From: JAAYYM01 sp964631375
GTDB taxonomy: Bacteria; Bacillota; Clostridia; Lachnospirales; Lachnospiraceae
Length of the DNA: 64,000 nucleotides
Reading direction: 5' to 3'
Assembly: GCA_964631375.1 (NCBI GenBank)
Contig: CAZVYQ010000009.1
Coordinates: 7,355 to 71,354 of the forward strand
Positions 16,828 to 26,190 of this stretch are shown here, piece after piece. The position numbers were made by a program, and so were the translations under genes. Every line of letters begins with the position of its first letter. Position 1 is the stretch's first letter. The notes beneath the pieces are model-generated. The model made no database searches, was not told where the DNA came from, and worked only from the letters and a program-made list of their open reading frames with translations.

Positions 16828-17625
16828 TCAGTAAGGAATAGTAGCTGCGAGCTGTTTTTGTATATCCATATAACGATTCTTACCAATCGGTAGCGTTCGT
16901 CCATCTATCAGATTTACTTCATATCTTCTAATAGAGGCTATATATGATATATTTACGAGATAACGGCTGTGAATGCGTAAAAATCCGGGCTGTTCCAAGG
17001 ATTTGATAGTTCTGTAATCACATATTTCTTTTGTTGCAGTATAGACTGTACAATATTTATCCTTAGATTGTACATAGATGATTTCATCGGGATAGAGGAA
17101 ATGCTGGTTGCCAGTACGATCACGTAGCCGTAGCTTTTTTGAATCCTTTCGCAGAATCATTTTGGGGTCCACACGATCAAACACTCTGGCTTGAGGAATG
17201 GATAGGGCGTCAGGATCCTGTTGCTGTTCATCCTGTACGTGATTGGCACTGGCCATCAGGATCAGCATATTATCTTTGTCTTGTTTCCAGACAAATGTAA
17301 AGTGAATTCCACTGGTAAGAAAAGAGTCGTCACCGATCTGTGTGGTGACGACACATCGTCCATAAGAAACCCATGTATGACGTTCATGTGTCAGTATGGA
17401 ATATTCTTCCTGAGATAGCTCAAGAGGCGGCATCAGAAGTTCTTCCTTGATGGTCTTAATAAAATTATCTTTTCCGGAAATGTATTGAGAGGAGTAGTCT
17501 CCAAGCCAGACAAATTGTTCATCTAATAACTCAGTAAACGAAATCAGTTCACGATGCATGAAGGCATGTATGAGTTCTCTGGATTTTTCAATAATATCAG
17601 ATTCGGTATAAACACGATATTTCAA
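16828..17625 (-). CDS. LytTR DNA-binding protein with SnoaL-like N-terminal domain
   Basis: 265 residues starting at TTG (17625) with GGGAGG upstream. Residues 1-140 resemble a SnoaL/NTF2-like barrel (SRELIHAFMHRELISFTELLDEQFVWLGD, WVSYGRCVVTTQ). Residues 165-260 form a LytTR domain with LYPDEIIYVQSKDKYCTVYT, RTIKSLEQPGFLRIHSRYLVN and GRTLPIGKNRY. There is no receiver domain, so this is a one-component regulator whose signal may be a small ligand in the SnoaL-like pocket. LytTR proteins bind pairs of short repeats about 10-12 bp apart; I could not identify such a pair with confidence. Divergent from the M13 peptidase locus. Confidence 0.8.
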   Translation of the reverse strand: MKYRVYTESDIIEKSRELIHAFMHRELISFTELLDEQFVWLGDYSSQYISGKDNFIKTIKEELLMPPLELSQEEYSILTHERHTWVSYGRCVVTTQIGDDSFLTSGIHFTFVWKQDKDNMLILMASANHVQDEQQQDPDALSIPQARVFDRVDPKMILRKDSKKLRLRDRTGNQHFLYPDEIIYVQSKDKYCTVYTATKEICDYRTIKSLEQPGFLRIHSRYLVNISYIASIRRYEVNLIDGRTLPIGKNRYMDIQKQLAATIPY

Positions 17626-17675
17626 TCAAATACCTCCCGGTAAAGAAAACGCTCTGTCAATAAAGCCATGGTATT

Positions 17676-17704
17676 ATTATAAAAGAAGTTATTGAGGGTG
17701 TAAA
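17676..17704 (-). promoter_or_regulatory. Promoter of the LytTR-MerR operon
   Basis: On the minus strand TTTACA, 17 bases, perfect TATAAT, about 50 bases before the TTG start. Confidence 0.7.
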
Positions 17705-17772
17705 GGAATTTTACTTTATAGATGATATAAAAAGTGCCAAATGCGATGCATACAACCTAATTACGATATATA

Positions 17773-17801
17773 TTGAAATATCATAAATAGAGCATTATAA
17801 T
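17773..17801 (+). promoter_or_regulatory. Promoter of the M13 peptidase-ABC locus
   Basis: TTGAAA, 17 bases, perfect TATAAT, 36 bases upstream of the lipoprotein start. About 70 bases separate it from the divergent LytTR promoter, so both could share a regulator-binding region. Confidence 0.7.
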
Positions 17802-17837
17802 GAGGTTTAGATAAAATGCACAGGAAAGGATGAGGTT

Positions 17838-19746
17838 ATGAGAGTCAGAAAGAAGGGAATGGAAGCTGTTTTGTCAATTGTACTGTGTAGTACACTTGCT
17901 TTATCGGGCTGTAGTGGTATATCTGACACCATGAGTGCGGAACTATCTGGGACGAAGGATGTATCCGAGGAGCTGGAGGATGACGGTAAGACAAGAGCGG
18001 ATCTGAACCTGCGTCTTGAGGATGATTTCTATGGGTACTACGGATATGATGATTTGATGAGCTGGAAACTGGATAAGTATCCGCAGTATAGTTCGTTTAC
18101 AAAGGTCATAGATGAGATCAAGGAAGAAACAGACAGTGTATTGGATGAGGTTTTAAATGATACAGCAGTGTGGCAGAAGGGAACTCCTGAATATGAGATT
18201 CAAAAAACCTATCAGCTTCTTATGAATATGGAAGACAGAGATAAGGCCGGTATTGCTGCATTAAGTCCCGCAATCGATGCAATTACAAATGCACAGGATA
18301 TTAACAGTTTTGTACAAGCCTGTGGACTCTGCTACAAAGACTATGGTACGACGGTACTGATTCCGTTTACAGTTGACAGAGGGATAGACAAGCCTGTTTT
18401 TGAGATGAAGATTGCACAACCTGCTATGGTCTGCCCTGTTAAGGATCTGAAGGGAGAGAATGCAGTTGATACAGTGAATCAGGTACGTTCAACGATCGCA
18501 CAGGTACTCCGCATAGCCGGAATCGAACGTACAGAGGCCGAGAAGCAGAGCAAGAAGGCTGCAAAAATGCTTGGTGCAGTGGCAGCTGATTCCATGGATA
18601 AGGATACAGCAGATGTCTTTTTTGATTATGATTATATTACTCAAAGTGAGCTTGCCAAGCGCCTTCCAACGATTGATACAGTGGCAATGCTGAAAAGCTA
18701 TGGGCTTGAGCAGGTGGAAACCTTTGTGCTGACTGATCCAAAAAGTATAGAAGCATTTAGTAAGTACCTGACTGATGACAATCTGGATTCACTCAAGGCT
18801 TATGCTCAGTATTTGCTCTATAATCAATATCTTACATATTGTGATTCTGCACACAGAAATCCTACAGTGGGTGGTGACGGAAGAGTCAGTGATGAAAAAT
18901 TGGCACGTAACGCGGTCAGATCGCTTTATGATGAAGAACTCGCTTATCTCTGGAGCAGAAAATATGTTTCGTCAGAGGTTAAGGAAACAGCAGAGAAAAT
19001 GGTAGAGGAGATTCATCAGGAGATGAAGCTACATATTGAGGCATTGGACTGGATGAGTGCTGACACGAAAAAGGGTGCCTTAAAGAAAATGGATCAAATG
19101 GGATTAAAGGTAGCCTATCCGGATGAATGGGAGGATGGATATCAGTATGACGGATGAGGTGAACTGCTTTTATTCACCACAGAGTAACGATATTTATATC
19201 TGCGCAGGTATGCTCAGAGCTCCATTCTTTAGTCTGGACAACAGCTATGTACAGAATCTCGGCAGCATGGGCATGGTCATCGGGCATGAGATAACGCATG
19301 GATTTGATTCACAGGGAGCTCTCTTTGATGAAAACGGTCTGTATCATAACTGGTGGACCAAGGAGGACAGAGAACACTTTGAAACAGAGTGTAAAAAAAT
19401 AGAGGATTATTATGATCAATATTCCATTCTGGATATCTATCACGTAAATGGTGAAAAGACGCTGACAGAAAACATTGCTGATCTGGGGGGATTGTCCCTG
19501 ATCTCAGATGTATGTCCTGATAAACGTGAAGATTTGCAGGCAATGTATGAGCAATACGTGAACATATGGCTCACACTGGAAAGTGAATCTGATCTGGAGA
19601 AAAACCTGCGTGAGGATGTACATTCTCCCGCCGAAGCAAGAATCAATGCTGCGTTGAGCAGTACAGATAAATTCTATCAGGCCTTTGATCTGAAACCGGG
19701 AGATCAGATGTATGTGCCAAAAGAAAATCGAGTGGGCATCTGGTAA
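17838..19746 (+). pseudogene. M13-family metallopeptidase lipoprotein, broken into two frames
   Basis: The first frame (17838-19157, 439 residues) has a lipoprotein signal ending in LSGC and the helical M13 N-terminal domain down to LKVAYPDEW. The second (19123-19746, 207 residues) carries the whole catalytic part: VNCFYSPQSNDIYICAG, zinc site HEITHGFDSQG, ENIADLGG, DVHSPAEARIN and a C-terminal tryptophan as in neprilysins. The frames differ, and the ~50 residues that normally lie between IGYPD and VNAFY in this family are missing, so a deletion with a frame change, not merely a one-base error, is indicated. The second part could be translated by re-initiation (ATG at 19123, 19135 or 19147) but would be cytoplasmic. 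Confidence 0.75.
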
Positions 19747-19776
19747 GTATTAATCAGACTTCTAAGGAGGAGAGAC

Positions 19777-22308
19777 ATGAGTATCATTTTAAAACACTTA
19801 TTAAGAAATATGAGTGCCAAAAAGGGACGAAGTATTATGATCCTGTTTTCACTTGGCATGGCAGCATTTATTGCTACTATGCTATTGTCACTTGGAGACG
19901 GTCTGGATGATCTGATGGATGGCATGATGAAAAATATACTGGGAGATGCACAGATTACTGCGTCACCAATGAATCCGGTAAGAAGCTCTGAGGTCGTATT
20001 GCCGGATGAAGTTCAGACATCCTTCCGTTGTACTTACTCAGTGACAAGAGACTTTCACCAGCCTTCCAGCTTTAAGTATGTCACACAGAGACAGGTTTTG
20101 TTGACTGGTGTGAATACCGATGAGGCATGTGATCTGGGATATCTGACAAAGGCATATGAGATTGCAGACCAATGTATGATCATCAACAAAAAGGCTGCAG
20201 ATGAGTTGCATTACGAAATAGGAGATGAGGTTAATCTCTATGATTATAACCAAGAACCAGTCACTTTGACTATTAGTGATATCGTAGAGAATGATGGAGT
20301 TTTAATGAAATCCTCACCGTCAATGGTCGCCAACCTGAAGACGGTCAGTCGTCTGTGCGGCCCTTATGATGATCTGTGTAACGGTATCTTTATCCGCACC
20401 GAGAATAAAAAGGTGGATCTGGAGGATCTGGCAAAAACCATAGAGGAGGCTAATAAACCTCTCTTTATCACAGCAACCACCATTGATGTTCACGGTGCAA
20501 TGAAAAATATATCACAGATGTTGGTGATGGGCTTTGTAGCTTTCTTTGCGGTACTGGTCATTATGATTTATTTTGTCATTTCTAATATTTCCAATACCAT
20601 CATTGCGGAGAGAATACCGGTGATCGGAACCTTTCGCAGTATCGGTGCAACCAGTCAGATGATGTATCTGATGCTGATCGGTGAAAATGCGATTTATGGT
20701 CTGATTGCGGGAATCCTTGGTGCATTGCTTGGAGCAAAGGCCTTTAATGCAGCCATGAACGCTATTGAAAAGTTCGGAAACAGCATGAATATGGGAGTAG
20801 AGGGAGTGACAATCAACTTTTCAACGAACGTCACGACGAAGCCAAAGGTTATTATCATTGTCATTATTGCAGCAGTTGTGCTTCAGGTTCTGTTTTCTCT
20901 GTGGGCAATCTTTAGTATCAGAAAGATTTCAGTTAAGAACCTGATTTTTAATAAGCAAGACACAAGGTATGTACATTCGACTAAAAAATTAAAACTGGGA
21001 TTTGCTCTGCTTATAGGTGGTATTGTGTTTTATATTATTTCTTTATTTTTTAGAAAGACTACACTTATGGTACTGGGAGGAGTATCATTGGTGGGTCTCT
21101 TGGCCGGAATGATTTTGATTGTACCTCACTTTATGCGTTTGATGTCTGTTATGTTTGGAAGGCTTGCAGACAGACTGAGCAGTGGTGTGATGACACTGGC
21201 AGCAGCTAATCTAAAAAATAACAGAATGATCATTCGTACTGCCACCCTGGCAACTGCTACAATCAGCCTAACACTTTTAATGTATAATTATACGCAGGCA
21301 TCCAATGAGGATATCGGATATTTCCCGTATCATGCAGATTTCTATATCGAGGATGCAGCAGCAGACTGGAGCAGTTATTCATACATAGAGAATATCAAGG
21401 GAGTACAGTCCGCTTTTCCGATTTATAAGGCTTCTATTCTCAAGGCAATGATCAATGATGAGTCAACTCAGATGAATGTAATGGCCAATAACAATGCAGA
21501 AGAGATACAGAAGTATACAGATTATTTTCCACAGATGGATTGGGATCTGTATCAGAACTTGTCTGCAGACGAGGCATTGATGGATTCAGAACTTATGAAG
21601 GAGTTGAAACTTCATGTCGGAGATCAGATTGTATTTCAAAACGCAATTATTCATGATGAAAATCTACGTCCGGATCCGGTTACCCTATATATCAAGGGCG
21701 AGATTGATTCCAGCAGTGTAGAAAAAGCCAGAAATGTCATGATTGTCAATCAGGCCTCCTACTACAGATGTAACAACGGTTCGGCTTTTGATACAATCCT
21801 GATTATGGCAGATGACGGGAAGCAACAGGATGTATATGATCTTTTAAAGGTCAGAACCAATATCAAGACGAGAGAGGACTGCATCAAGGAACAGGAGAGG
21901 GATGGACAGCAAAACAAACTGATCATCGGTGCGTTGATTGGAATGGTAATTTTGTTATCCTTTATCAGTATCTTTGACAATCAGATGATAGGGTTCATTC
22001 AACGTTCCAGACAATTTGCAGTATTATACTCAACCTGTACCAGCAAACATCAGTTAAAGATGACCATTCTATGTGAGACGGCATTGACCTTTGTCGGAGT
22101 GCTGCTGTTTTCGCTTGTTGGTTCTCTGATCATGATCCTGCCCTTTGAACGGGTACTGATCGGAAGCGGCGAAACCATGTGGGTACAGCCGACTGTCGGA
22201 ATGCTGGGACTGCTCATTCTGGTATTTATCATTTTGATGTTGACTACCAGAAGTCCGATCAAGCGTCTTAATAAGATGAAGGTCGTTGAAGAAATTAAAT
22301 ACGAATAA
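19777..22308 (+). CDS. FtsX-type ABC transporter permease
   Basis: 843 residues. Organised as one N-terminal membrane segment (LFSLGMAAFIATMLLSL), a large extracytoplasmic region, three membrane segments of a first FtsX domain (about 250-390), a fourth to sixth segment, a second extracytoplasmic region (about 510-700) and a last FtsX domain. The C-terminus has the IKRLNKMKVVEEIKYE coupling region. MacB-like exporters of this type act on lipoproteins, peptides or antimicrobial agents. GGAGG precedes the ATG; 30 bases after the broken peptidase, and paired with the ATPase downstream. Confidence 0.85.
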   Translation: MSIILKHLLRNMSAKKGRSIMILFSLGMAAFIATMLLSLGDGLDDLMDGMMKNILGDAQITASPMNPVRSSEVVLPDEVQTSFRCTYSVTRDFHQPSSFKYVTQRQVLLTGVNTDEACDLGYLTKAYEIADQCMIINKKAADELHYEIGDEVNLYDYNQEPVTLTISDIVENDGVLMKSSPSMVANLKTVSRLCGPYDDLCNGIFIRTENKKVDLEDLAKTIEEANKPLFITATTIDVHGAMKNISQMLVMGFVAFFAVLVIMIYFVISNISNTIIAERIPVIGTFRSIGATSQMMYLMLIGENAIYGLIAGILGALLGAKAFNAAMNAIEKFGNSMNMGVEGVTINFSTNVTTKPKVIIIVIIAAVVLQVLFSLWAIFSIRKISVKNLIFNKQDTRYVHSTKKLKLGFALLIGGIVFYIISLFFRKTTLMVLGGVSLVGLLAGMILIVPHFMRLMSVMFGRLADRLSSGVMTLAAANLKNNRMIIRTATLATATISLTLLMYNYTQASNEDIGYFPYHADFYIEDAAADWSSYSYIENIKGVQSAFPIYKASILKAMINDESTQMNVMANNNAEEIQKYTDYFPQMDWDLYQNLSADEALMDSELMKELKLHVGDQIVFQNAIIHDENLRPDPVTLYIKGEIDSSSVEKARNVMIVNQASYYRCNNGSAFDTILIMADDGKQQDVYDLLKVRTNIKTREDCIKEQERDGQQNKLIIGALIGMVILLSFISIFDNQMIGFIQRSRQFAVLYSTCTSKHQLKMTILCETALTFVGVLLFSLVGSLIMILPFERVLIGSGETMWVQPTVGMLGLLILVFIILMLTTRSPIKRLNKMKVVEEIKYE

Positions 22309-22327
22309 ACCAGGGAGGAATTAATAT

Positions 22328-22999
22328 ATGAGTATCATATCAGTTAAGGACATCAGAAAGACCTTTGGAGAAAAGGAAAATGCGGTTGAGGTTTTAAAAG
22401 GAATTAATCTGGAGATTGAAAAGGGTGATTTTGTTTCTCTGATGGGAGCTTCGGGAAGCGGGAAGTCTACACTATTATATATCATCGGAGGTCTGGATGA
22501 TCCGACCAGTGGAGAAGTGCTGATCAATGGTCAGAATCTGAATCTGATGAAGGATAAGCCTAAATCTAAGATGCGACGTACAGACATCGGCTTTATCTTC
22601 CAGTTTTACAATCTGATACCGAATCTAAGTGTGTCGGAGAATATTCTGCTTCCTGCGATTATGGACGGAAGAAAGAAGTCAGCCTATAAGGACAAATTGG
22701 ATGAGATTCTTGAGATCGTAGGTTTAAGTGAAAAGAGAAATGCTCTGCCTTATGAATTGTCAGGAGGGCAGCAGCAGAGAGTTTCTATCGCTAGAGCGGT
22801 TATCATGGAGCCGACGCTGATTCTTGCAGATGAGGCGACAGGAAATCTGGACAGCAAATCAGGAACAGAGATTATGAACCTGTTTTGCAGAATCAATGAA
22901 GAAAAGAATATTACATTTTTGCAGGTTACACATTCGGGAGAATGTGCAAAGGCTGGAAAACGTATTGTGGTACTCAAGGATGGACAGATTATTTCCTAA
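22328..22999 (+). CDS. ABC transporter ATP-binding protein (LolD/MacB type)
   Basis: 223 residues. Walker A GASGSGKST, Q-loop FQFYNLIPNLSV, signature LSGGQQQR, Walker B LILADEATGNLD (Ala replaces the usual Pro), H-loop QVTHSGEC, where family members usually have THD. It is the energy subunit for the FtsX-type permease 19 bases upstream. GGGAGG precedes the start. Confidence 0.92.
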   Translation: MSIISVKDIRKTFGEKENAVEVLKGINLEIEKGDFVSLMGASGSGKSTLLYIIGGLDDPTSGEVLINGQNLNLMKDKPKSKMRRTDIGFIFQFYNLIPNLSVSENILLPAIMDGRKKSAYKDKLDEILEIVGLSEKRNALPYELSGGQQQRVSIARAVIMEPTLILADEATGNLDSKSGTEIMNLFCRINEEKNITFLQVTHSGECAKAGKRIVVLKDGQIIS

Positions 23000-23031
23000 T
23001 AAGTGAAGGCTGACTTGAGATAGAAACAGTA

Positions 23032-23087
23032 TGGAAAAGCATTTGTATTTATGATACAATCAGGGGGATCTCGTGAGAGATTCCCTT
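23032..23087 (+). promoter_or_regulatory. Promoter and 5' hairpin of the MBOAT operon
   Basis: TGGAAA (23032-23037), 17 bases, TACAAT (23055-23060). Immediately downstream, 23062-23087 forms an 11-bp hairpin with a GTGA loop and one G-T pair; it would sit at the very 5' end of the transcript. The hairpin may instead stop transcripts from the ABC operon, but has only a weak T tract. Confidence 0.5.
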
Positions 23088-23117
23088 ATTAATGATATGT
23101 GGAATTGAGGATGTACA

Positions 23118-24536
23118 ATGGTTTTCTCCAGTACGTTATTTTTATTTATTTACTTGCCGGTTGTTCTACTGGTATATTACATTGCACCGTTGAAATGGCG
23201 CAATGTGATTTTATTTGTATGCAGTTTATTGTTTTACGGTTGGGGAGAGCCAGTCTATGTGTTCCTGATGATTTTTATGATTGCTTTGGATTATGTGTTT
23301 GGGATGCTTATTGAGAAGAATCAGCTGCATTCTGAATCTGATCTTTGCAGGAGAAGAGCGAAGGGCTGGCTGATCACCTCGATTCTTTTAAACCTGGGCG
23401 TTCTTTTTTTCTTTAAATATCTTGATTTTGTCATCCAAAATCTCAGTCAGATTCCGATATTCTCAGGACTGCACCCACTGGGACTTGTCATGCCGATCGG
23501 TATTTCCTTCTATACCTTTCAGAAGATCTCCTATTGCATTGATGTGTACCGGGGAGATTCTCATGCACAGAAGGATTATATTCGATTTGGTGCTTATGTG
23601 ACGATGTTTCCGCAATTGATTGCCGGACCGATCGTAAAGTACAAGGATGTGGAGGAACAGCTGTCTGATCGGGAACATACAACAGATCGGTTTGCAGATG
23701 GAGTTACGGTCTTTGTCATTGGACTTGCTAAAAAGGTGCTGCTTGCCAACAGCATCGGTGTATTATGGGATACATATAAAGCGGCAGGCTTTGAAACCTT
23801 GTCCGTCGGTGGTGCATGGCTTGCGGCAATTGCCTTCAGCTTTCAGATTTATTTCGATTTTTCAGGGTATTCAGATATGGCAGTTGGACTTGGCAGGATG
23901 TTCGGCTTTGAGTTTATGAAGAATTTTAACTATCCTTATATAGCAGACTCAATCACAGATTTTTGGAGAAGGTGGCACATTTCCCTTTCTACATGGTTCA
24001 AGGAATATCTATATATTCCGCTTGGAGGAAACCGTAAAGGCAAGTGGCGGAATGTCTTGAATTTACTAATCGTGTGGACGGTGACAGGCATCTGGCACGG
24101 GGCAGCATGGAACTTTCTGCTGTGGGGACTATATTATGCGATACTGTTAATTATTGAGAAGCTGTGGCTGCTCAAATGGATGGAGCACTGGCCAAAGTGG
24201 TGCAGGCATCTGTATACATTACTGATTGTTGTGGCAGGCTGGGCAATCTTTGCCTGTGATTCTCTGAAGGAATGCCTTGTGTTACTTGGAAAAATGTTTG
24301 GAATCGGGGCGGCAGCTGTATGGATGGGTACAGATTTCTACTATTTGAGAAGTTATGGGTTGACACTGTTCATACTGGCAGCAGCATCTGTACCGTTAGG
24401 CGGTTGCTTATATCATCGACTTGGCAATCAGGTGAGAAGCATCCTGACGCCAATACTGCTTTTAATAGGATTGTTGCTTGCAACAGCAGTGGTTGTGGAC
24501 TCTACATATAATCCGTTTTTGTATTTTAGATTCTAA
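23118..24536 (+). CDS. MBOAT-family O-acyltransferase (AlgI/DltB-like)
   Basis: 472 residues, about eleven membrane segments. The N-terminal MVFSSTLFLFIYLPVVLLVYY and GISFYTFQKISYCIDVYRG are typical of AlgI-like proteins; the catalytic histidine region is TVTGIWHGAAWNFLLWG. It moves acetyl groups across the membrane to an extracytoplasmic polymer. Followed 17 bases later by its DHHW partner. Which polymer is modified cannot be told; no glycosyltransferases lie nearby. Confidence 0.9.
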   Translation: MVFSSTLFLFIYLPVVLLVYYIAPLKWRNVILFVCSLLFYGWGEPVYVFLMIFMIALDYVFGMLIEKNQLHSESDLCRRRAKGWLITSILLNLGVLFFFKYLDFVIQNLSQIPIFSGLHPLGLVMPIGISFYTFQKISYCIDVYRGDSHAQKDYIRFGAYVTMFPQLIAGPIVKYKDVEEQLSDREHTTDRFADGVTVFVIGLAKKVLLANSIGVLWDTYKAAGFETLSVGGAWLAAIAFSFQIYFDFSGYSDMAVGLGRMFGFEFMKNFNYPYIADSITDFWRRWHISLSTWFKEYLYIPLGGNRKGKWRNVLNLLIVWTVTGIWHGAAWNFLLWGLYYAILLIIEKLWLLKWMEHWPKWCRHLYTLLIVVAGWAIFACDSLKECLVLLGKMFGIGAAAVWMGTDFYYLRSYGLTLFILAAASVPLGGCLYHRLGNQVRSILTPILLLIGLLLATAVVVDSTYNPFLYFRF

Positions 24537-24553
24537 TTACTTGGGAGAAACTC

Positions 24554-25702
24554 ATGTTACAAAAGAAGCATATCATCATTTTAATATTTACAATCTGGAT
24601 TTTTGGAATGGCAATTATCAGTGCTATTATGCCAAAACAGGCCTTTTCTCAGATGGAGAATCGATATTTGGCAGAGTTTCCTGTGGTTTCTCTTGGTAAT
24701 ATTGTGGATGGAAGCTTTGAGGATGGTTTTGAGGCGTACCTGAATGATCACTTTGTCATGCGGGATTTCTTTGTACGGCTTTCCAAGATGAAGACCTACA
24801 TGCTTGGAATCAGGAAATTTGGAGATGTTTATTACGCAAAGGGTGATACATTGCTACGTGCACTTTCATGGAATCCGGAGCGTGCAACGAAGAATACAAA
24901 AGCTATCACCGCCTTTGCAGAACAAGCAACAGTACCGGTGGATATAGCACTGATCCCGGGGGCTGTTGATATATGGAGTGAGTATCTACCGGATCATGCT
25001 CCGAACTATGATCAGGAGATTATAATACAGGATATCTATGATGAACTAACCAATATAGTGAATCCGGAAATTGATAACGGAACTTATGTAAATCACATTG
25101 ATCTCTATAGTGAATTAAAAGCTCATGCAGAAGAAGCAATTTATTATCATACAGACCATCACTGGACAAGTCTTGGGGCATACTATGGATATGCAGCCTA
25201 TCAGACAGATCTCGGAAGGTCTGTTAAGCCAATCGTAGAGTATGAAGATCGCCTCTTATCAACAGATTTCTATGGGACGCTTTATTCAGATGTTCCTCTG
25301 TCGTGGATCAAGCCGGATGAACTCCATGCCTATGCTTCGGATGAGGGCATTGAAGTCACAGTATTTGATGGAACCTCTGATCAAAAGGGAGAATTATATT
25401 GTATGGAGCATCTGCAGGAGAAGAATCAATATCCTGTCTTTCTTGGTGGCAATCAGCCCATAGTAAAGATTACGAATTCGAAGGGACAGGATGGCAGGCT
25501 TTTAATTGTGCGAGATTCGTATGTAGACAGTCTGGCTCCTTTTTTGGCACAGGATTATCGTGAGCTTTATTTGATTGATCCCCGTTATTATAGAAAGAGT
25601 CTGAGCACTTACATTGAGGAACATGATATAGACCGAGTACTCATCTGCATGAGCCTGGCTTCCTATTCGGAGAGCACCGGTCTGCCGGTTATTCTGCATT
25701 AG
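24554..25702 (+). CDS. DHHW-family (AlgJ/AlgX-like) extracytoplasmic protein
   Basis: 382 residues: N-terminal signal anchor (about 7-28), then a secreted SGNH-like domain. The family motif occurs as YHTDHHWTSLGAYYGY near residue 200, and a serine-bearing IVRDSYVDSLAP later. ENRYLAEFP near the N-terminus is also typical of the family. These proteins receive acetyl groups from an MBOAT partner and place them on a surface polysaccharide. Forms an operon with the upstream gene. Confidence 0.88.
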   Translation: MLQKKHIIILIFTIWIFGMAIISAIMPKQAFSQMENRYLAEFPVVSLGNIVDGSFEDGFEAYLNDHFVMRDFFVRLSKMKTYMLGIRKFGDVYYAKGDTLLRALSWNPERATKNTKAITAFAEQATVPVDIALIPGAVDIWSEYLPDHAPNYDQEIIIQDIYDELTNIVNPEIDNGTYVNHIDLYSELKAHAEEAIYYHTDHHWTSLGAYYGYAAYQTDLGRSVKPIVEYEDRLLSTDFYGTLYSDVPLSWIKPDELHAYASDEGIEVTVFDGTSDQKGELYCMEHLQEKNQYPVFLGGNQPIVKITNSKGQDGRLLIVRDSYVDSLAPFLAQDYRELYLIDPRYYRKSLSTYIEEHDIDRVLICMSLASYSESTGLPVILH

Positions 25703-25737
25703 CATTTTTGCTTTTGGTATTGAGAGGGTGAATAGTA

Positions 25738-25766
25738 TTTACATTCTCTTATATTTGTGCTAGTAT
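25738..25766 (+). promoter_or_regulatory. Promoter of the GntR-clpC operon
   Basis: TTTACA, 17 bases, TAGTAT; 32 bases before the ATG. No CtsR heptad repeats or CIRCE element was seen around it. Confidence 0.65.
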
Positions 25767-25798
25767 GTATATAACAAAAGATACAGAAGGTGAGCCAT

Positions 25799-26176
25799 AT
25801 GATTATTGAAGTACAGATTGATTTTAATAGTGATGAAGCGATCTATATGCAGCTCAGGAATCAAATTATTCTGGGTGTGGCAACATCAAGGATTCAGGTA
25901 GGAGATATGTTGCCTTCTGTCAGACAGTTGGCAGATGATATCGGTATCAATATGCATACGGTGAATAAAGCCTATACAGTTCTGCGACAAGAGGGAATTG
26001 TCAAGGTAGACAGACGACATGGTGCTGTTATCGCAATAGATATTGATAAACTTAAGGCAATAGAAGAAATGAAGCATGATCTGCTGGTGGTGCTTGCAAA
26101 GGGATGCCTGAAGAATGTATCACGGGATGAGGTACATGCATTGATTGACGAGATATATGACGAATATACTAATTAA
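25799..26176 (+). CDS. GntR-family regulator, YtrA subfamily
   Basis: 125 residues from the ATG at 25799 (AAGGTG eight bases upstream); an in-frame GTG at 25790 overlaps the ribosome site. Winged helix with AIYMQLRNQIILGV, GDMLPSVRQLADDIGINMHTVNKAYTVL and REGIVKVDRR-like wing, followed by a short two-helix dimer tail, as in YtrA proteins that have no ligand domain. YtrA members usually control ABC exporters; here the next gene is clpC, 14 bases downstream, making it a candidate regulator of this protease operon. Confidence 0.85.
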   Translation: MIIEVQIDFNSDEAIYMQLRNQIILGVATSRIQVGDMLPSVRQLADDIGINMHTVNKAYTVLRQEGIVKVDRRHGAVIAIDIDKLKAIEEMKHDLLVVLAKGCLKNVSRDEVHALIDEIYDEYTN

Positions 26177-26190
26177 GGAGGGCATTCAAA

